Positions 62,035-64,000 of a stretch of 64,000 bases of DNA are shown here, piece after piece. A program made the translations under genes and the position numbers. The notes beneath the pieces are model-generated. The model was not told where the DNA came from and did not search any database. It worked only from the letters and a program-made list of their open reading frames with translations. Within the stretch, counting starts at the first letter, position 1; each line of letters begins with the position of its first letter. This DNA comes from Vogesella aquatica. GTDB taxonomy: Bacteria > Pseudomonadota > Gammaproteobacteria > Burkholderiales > Chromobacteriaceae. The stretch spans positions 1 to 64,000 of the forward strand of contig NZ_JAQQLF010000011.1 in the NCBI RefSeq assembly GCF_028548455.1, read 5' to 3'.

Positions 62035-63765
62035 TTAAAACTGCAGATTCAGGCTGACACCGCCGGTGGTGCGGGCGGCGCGCAGGTAGTCGGGGTGGCC
62101 GTGCGGCTGGCTGACAAAGGCGTCGTAGGCCAGGCGGCCCAGGCGGCCGCGTACGCCCAGCGAGGCACCGGCCAGGCGCTGGCCCAGCAACAGCGTGGCG
62201 CTGGGGCCGGCCACGCGGCCGTAGTCGTAGCCCAGGTAGAGCTCCTGCCCAGCCAGCTGCCAGCCCAACTCGTTGCGCAGCAGCCAGCCACGCTCGGCGC
62301 TGAGCTGGTTTTCGCCGTTGTAACCGCGCACGGTGTAGCGGCTGCCGATGGCAAAGCGGTCTTGTGGCACCAGCGGGCCGCGGTTCCACTGCGCGCGCCA
62401 GGCCAGGCCGTAACGCAGCTTTTGCCCGCCCAGGGCAAACGGCGCGTCCAGCTGGGCATCGGCCTGGTATAGCCGTGGGCGGGAGCGGCCTTCGCCAAAC
62501 GTGTCCTCCGGCGCTGGCAGGGCGTTGCGGGCACCGGTACCGCGGCGGTAAGCGAGGCCCACGTCCAGCGTGGCGTTGCCCAGAAACTCGCGCCAGTTGG
62601 CACCAGCCTCCCAGCCGGCGGTGCGGCGGCGCTGCACCTCGATTTCGGTGTCGTCGATGAAGTTGCTGCTACCGCGCTGCCAGCCTTTCAGCGACAGACC
62701 AAGCTTGCGCACGGCGTTGCGGTACACCAGCCGGCTGAGCTTGAGCTCGCTGGTCTCGCTCTTGCCGCTGTAGTTGTAGGTCTGGCTGGCGCCGGCCACC
62801 GCCTGGTGGTAGCGGTGCTGGCTGCCGTTGTAAGCCAGCAGCCAGTAACCGAACGGGATGCTGTAATGCCAGCTGTCGCCTTCGCTGCCGCGCTCACCGT
62901 CGGCACCGCCGCCCAGGTCCTGGCTGTGGGTGAAGTAGAACAGGTCGTTCAGGGTGAACAGGTGGTCGTACGACAGCGTAGCGCTGCCCTGGTACAAGCC
63001 CGTGCTTTTGCTGCCGCCGTCGTCTGCGCTGAGGGTAAGGCGGTAAGGGTTGGCCTGTTGCCACTGGATCACCAGATCGCTGTCGCCCGGGGCTGCATCG
63101 CTGGCGGCGGCCGGTTCGATACGAATGTCGGCCTCGGCCGTGGGTACCCGCTTGAGGTTTTCCAGCCCCTGTTCGATATCGCGCAGGTTCAGCAGGTCGC
63201 CGGCCTGCATCGGCAAAGCGTTGGCCGCATGCAGGCGCTCGGCGGCCGGCTGCGCGTAGCGTATGTCGCGGATGCGGCCGGGTATCAGTGTGAGCGTCAA
63301 CACGCCGGTAGCCAGCTGCTGCGGCCCGGCCAGCACGCGGGTGGTGATGTAACCACGCGCCAGGATGGCCGCCTGCACCCGGTTAATCACCAGGTTGATG
63401 CCGGCCACGTCCAGGCAATGGCCCGCCAGCGGGTCGCCACCGCCATGACTGTCGCGGTCGGCAGCCGCCAGTGCCCACTGGAAACGGTCGGCGCTATCGC
63501 CCTGCAGGCGCAGGTCGCTGATGACAAAGCATGGTGCCGCGCCGCGCTGGTAGCGTTGCTGCACCACTGCGCTAGCGGGCTGCAGGCGGACATCGGGCGC
63601 GTCGGGCTGTGGCTGCTGGGCACTACGCTGTTGCTGCAGCAGCTGTTCGCGGGCGTCAAGCTGGGCCGGGGTGGCGGCCAGGGCTGTTTGTGCCTGCGCC
63701 ATGAGGGCCGGCAGGCAAAGCAGCCAGCGGTAAACGGATGGTCGCGTAGGGAGGTGAGTAGGCAT
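62035..63765 (-). CDS. cdiB: CdiB two-partner secretion transporter (TpsB, ShlB/FhaC type)
   Basis: A 576-residue outer-membrane protein. A signal peptide (VYRWLLCLPALMAQAQTALA) precedes an N-terminal plug/POTRA region (CFVISDLRLQGDS, GYITTRVLAGPQQLATGVLT, LNLRDIEQGLENLKRVP) and a 16-strand barrel. The family motif is seen in FAIGSRYTVRGYNGENQLSAERGW (VRGY), and the chain ends in the aromatic residue of SLNLQF. It exports CdiA across the outer membrane. Start MPTHLPT was chosen to give a proper signal peptide; a longer in-frame start at 63807 exists and neither has a good ribosome site. It is the first gene of the cdiB-cdiA-cdiI operon. Confidence 0.92.
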   Translation of the reverse strand: MPTHLPTRPSVYRWLLCLPALMAQAQTALAATPAQLDAREQLLQQQRSAQQPQPDAPDVRLQPASAVVQQRYQRGAAPCFVISDLRLQGDSADRFQWALAAADRDSHGGGDPLAGHCLDVAGINLVINRVQAAILARGYITTRVLAGPQQLATGVLTLTLIPGRIRDIRYAQPAAERLHAANALPMQAGDLLNLRDIEQGLENLKRVPTAEADIRIEPAAASDAAPGDSDLVIQWQQANPYRLTLSADDGGSKSTGLYQGSATLSYDHLFTLNDLFYFTHSQDLGGGADGERGSEGDSWHYSIPFGYWLLAYNGSQHRYHQAVAGASQTYNYSGKSETSELKLSRLVYRNAVRKLGLSLKGWQRGSSNFIDDTEIEVQRRRTAGWEAGANWREFLGNATLDVGLAYRRGTGARNALPAPEDTFGEGRSRPRLYQADAQLDAPFALGGQKLRYGLAWRAQWNRGPLVPQDRFAIGSRYTVRGYNGENQLSAERGWLLRNELGWQLAGQELYLGYDYGRVAGPSATLLLGQRLAGASLGVRGRLGRLAYDAFVSQPHGHPDYLRAARTTGGVSLNLQF

Positions 63766-63955
63766 GGTCGGTCGCTGTGGGTCAGGGCGGCAAGTCTCAC
63801 CACCCATTTCGATAGAATTTGTTAAAACGCTTGATGTTATTTAAATCAAATAAGCACTATAACAAAACCCATCGCCACGCCGAGCATATCTATAAGTCAT
63901 GCGACAGCCGGCTTGTCTCCTATTGGCATCACCACGTCATGCAATAAACCGGCTG
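63766..63955 (-). promoter_or_regulatory. Presumed promoter region of the cdi operon
   Basis: AT-rich DNA (63815-63865) lies directly upstream of cdiB in an otherwise GC-rich region. Several -10/-35-like hexamers can be drawn but none is decisive. Confidence 0.35.
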
Positions 63956-63993
63956 CAGAAAAAGAAACACCCTGCCGGATTAGGGACAGGGTG
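63956..63993 (-). terminator. Terminator of a leftward gene outside the window
   Basis: CACCCTG (63968-63974) and CAGGGTG (63987-63993) form a hairpin followed on the minus strand by TTTCTTTTTC. It would end a transcript entering from the right. Confidence 0.6.
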
Positions 63994-64000
63994 CAAACGG

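Overview
The window is GC-rich chromosomal DNA of a betaproteobacterium, most likely order Neisseriales and closest in style to the Chromobacteriaceae (Chromobacterium, Vogesella, Aquitalea and relatives). This rests on small families typical of Betaproteobacteria (DUF2788, DUF3579), a Gram-negative porin of the betaproteobacterial type, and core genes such as argG, argF, dinG, map, prmB, trpD, trpG and metNIQ. No genus marker is present, so the genus is an inference. No tRNA, rRNA or CRISPR array was seen.

Layout. 1-5.1 kb is an accessory island of lower GC: the end of an IS481-type transposase running in frame into a protein with six helix-turn-helix-like repeats, a DEDDh exonuclease, an AT-rich membrane protein and an AT-rich PD-(D/E)xK nuclease-like protein that looks like a defence gene. 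5.1-45 kb is ordinary chromosome: an Lrp regulator divergent from an acetylpolyamine amidohydrolase; a MarR regulator divergent from a SlyD-like isomerase; a tail-collar/DUF6916 pair; GNAT and EamA genes; an Aer-like chemoreceptor; an RlmN-like radical SAM enzyme behind a perfect FNR-type site; pirin, diguanylate cyclase, glutathione transferase and YajQ; argF-argG; a basic amino acid decarboxylase; dinG; a porin; map; a trpG-trpD-phosphomannomutase-prmB run; a second diguanylate cyclase; metNIQ; an HD-GYP response regulator; a molybdopterin-fold periplasmic protein coupled to a hybrid kinase; and a short-chain dehydrogenase.

45-64 kb is a contact-dependent inhibition (CDI) locus read leftward: cdiB, a 3081-residue CdiA with a VENN boundary, a membrane protein that is the likely immunity gene, then an array of orphan toxin/immunity cassettes: a TNT-type NADase-like toxin, two PD-(D/E)xK-type nuclease toxins, an Imm49 protein and several unrecognised immunity candidates. 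Each cassette is preceded by a recombined scrap of cdiA, and the array ends at an IS3-type transposase fragment. The layout fits toxin switching by recombination between the expressed cdiA end and silent cassettes.

The most unusual genome-wide signal is the word GCGGCCAAC (longer form GCGGCCAACCTT, reverse AAGGTTGGCCGC). I found about 46 copies by eye, in both orientations, in genes and between genes, twice as a strong inverted repeat between genes. It is absent from the first 5.2 kb and nearly absent from the toxin-specific DNA. It behaves like the DNA uptake sequences of Neisseriaceae but has a different sequence, and is the best candidate here for an undescribed system.
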